A model generated the notes under the pieces. That model saw only the letters and a list, made by a program, of their open reading frames with translations, searched no databases and had not been told where the DNA came from. The translations under genes were made by a program, and so were the position numbers. Source: Methylobacterium nodulans ORS 2060 (GTDB lineage: Bacteria; Pseudomonadota; Alphaproteobacteria; Rhizobiales; Beijerinckiaceae). From it: DNA of 64,000 nt. The stretch lies in assembly GCF_000022085.1 (NCBI RefSeq), contig NC_011894.1, forward strand, positions 4,021,001 to 4,085,000. The letters are read 5' to 3'. This document shows positions 63,672 to 64,000 of this stretch, one piece after another; the stretch's first letter is position 1, and each line of letters begins with the position of its first letter.

Positions 63672-63956
63672 TCAGCCGAACTTGAACAGCACCCCGAAGC
63701 CGCCGCGCGGATAGTTCCACTCGATCTCGCCCGACGGCTCGCACAGCACCCGGCAGGTGGCGCACTCGAAGCAGCCGTCGGGCACCACCTCGATCTGCCC
63801 ACGGTCGGTAAGACTGTAGCAGCCCGCCGGGCACAGCCGCGTCATGGCGAGGAGGTTGGGCGACGGTTCGGCATGGGGCATGATCCGGATATGGGGGCGC
63901 CTCACATCCACGAGGTAGCGGTTCTGATAAAGCTTCTCCTCGACGCGCGCGGTCAT
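63672..63956 (-). CDS. fixX: FixX, ferredoxin-like electron-transfer protein
   Basis: The 94-residue protein has the FixX cysteine pattern: [20 protein letters not shown] and then [20 protein letters not shown]. With FixABC it forms a flavin-based bifurcating complex that reduces ferredoxin or flavodoxin for nitrogenase. It is the last gene of a leftward operon. The remaining fix genes must lie beyond the right edge, and the 44 bases upstream include the GGAGG site. Confidence 0.95.
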   Translation of the reverse strand: MTARVEEKLYQNRYLVDVRRPHIRIMPHAEPSPNLLAMTRLCPAGCYSLTDRGQIEVVPDGCFECATCRVLCEPSGEIEWNYPRGGFGVLFKFG

Positions 63957-64000
63957 GATGGCCTCCAGTGATGCGGTGGGATGCGGCGGGGCGCCGGGTC

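Overview
The window is GC-rich alphaproteobacterial DNA carrying a large part of a molybdenum-nitrogenase gene region next to accessory catabolic DNA. NifA has the cysteine-rich linker typical of Alphaproteobacteria, and fixX, nifQ, a DUF269 protein and FdxN are present. Overall style suggests a rhizobium-like member of the Hyphomicrobiales, perhaps a nodulating Methylobacterium or close kin. That placement is inference from gene content.

Layout. 1-1146: end of a berberine-bridge-type FAD oxidase and a MmcQ/YjbR protein. 1147-5327: scrap of IS91, IS5 and umuC, a cassette of very small minus-strand genes, a displaced copy of the nifH promoter, and an IS630-like miniature element. 5393-19473: first hydroxyproline-type catabolic cluster (MocR regulator, FAD amino-acid dehydrogenase, ketoglutarate-semialdehyde dehydrogenase, DapA-type deaminase, branched-chain-type ABC transporter, amidohydrolase, proline racemase/epimerase). 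19962-28818: second cluster with the same enzymes but a polar amino-acid ABC transporter. 29458-38685: acyl-CoA cassette (enoyl-CoA hydratase, SDR, thiolase, MHS transporter, nitroreductase, acyl-CoA ligase, TetR) with a decayed AT-rich response regulator inside. 38696-42290: decayed sequence and two insertion sequences. 42291-51981: nifQ, ferredoxin III, CCE_0567-like, DUF269, nifX, nifN, nifE, nifK, nifD and nifH, all reading leftwards. 51961-56480: duplicated nifH promoters flanking an ornithine-cyclodeaminase-family gene, remnants of a third hydroxyproline cluster and a glutamyl-tRNA-reductase-like gene fused to the nifH start. 56674-63956: peroxiredoxin, dead ahpD, nifA, nifB, fdxN, an LRV protein, nifZ, nifT, a SIR2-like remnant and fixX.

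How it works together. NifA (599 aa) should act at the TGT-N10-ACA upstream sites and sigma-54 boxes seen before nifH, nifB, the peroxiredoxin and the reductase-like gene, and at one orphan copy near 4 kb. The catabolic clusters would take up (hydroxy)proline, epimerise it, oxidise it to a pyrroline carboxylate, deaminate it and feed 2-oxoglutarate to the TCA cycle. Such substrates are abundant in plant cell-wall glycoproteins.

The most unusual point is promoter shuffling. About 540-765 bp of nifH upstream DNA occurs three times, once with the first seven nifH codons joined in frame to a HemA-like protein. Many nif accessory genes are frameshifted (peroxiredoxin tail, ahpD, LRV, CCE_0567, SIR2-like, modD). 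This indicates either ongoing decay or assembly errors.
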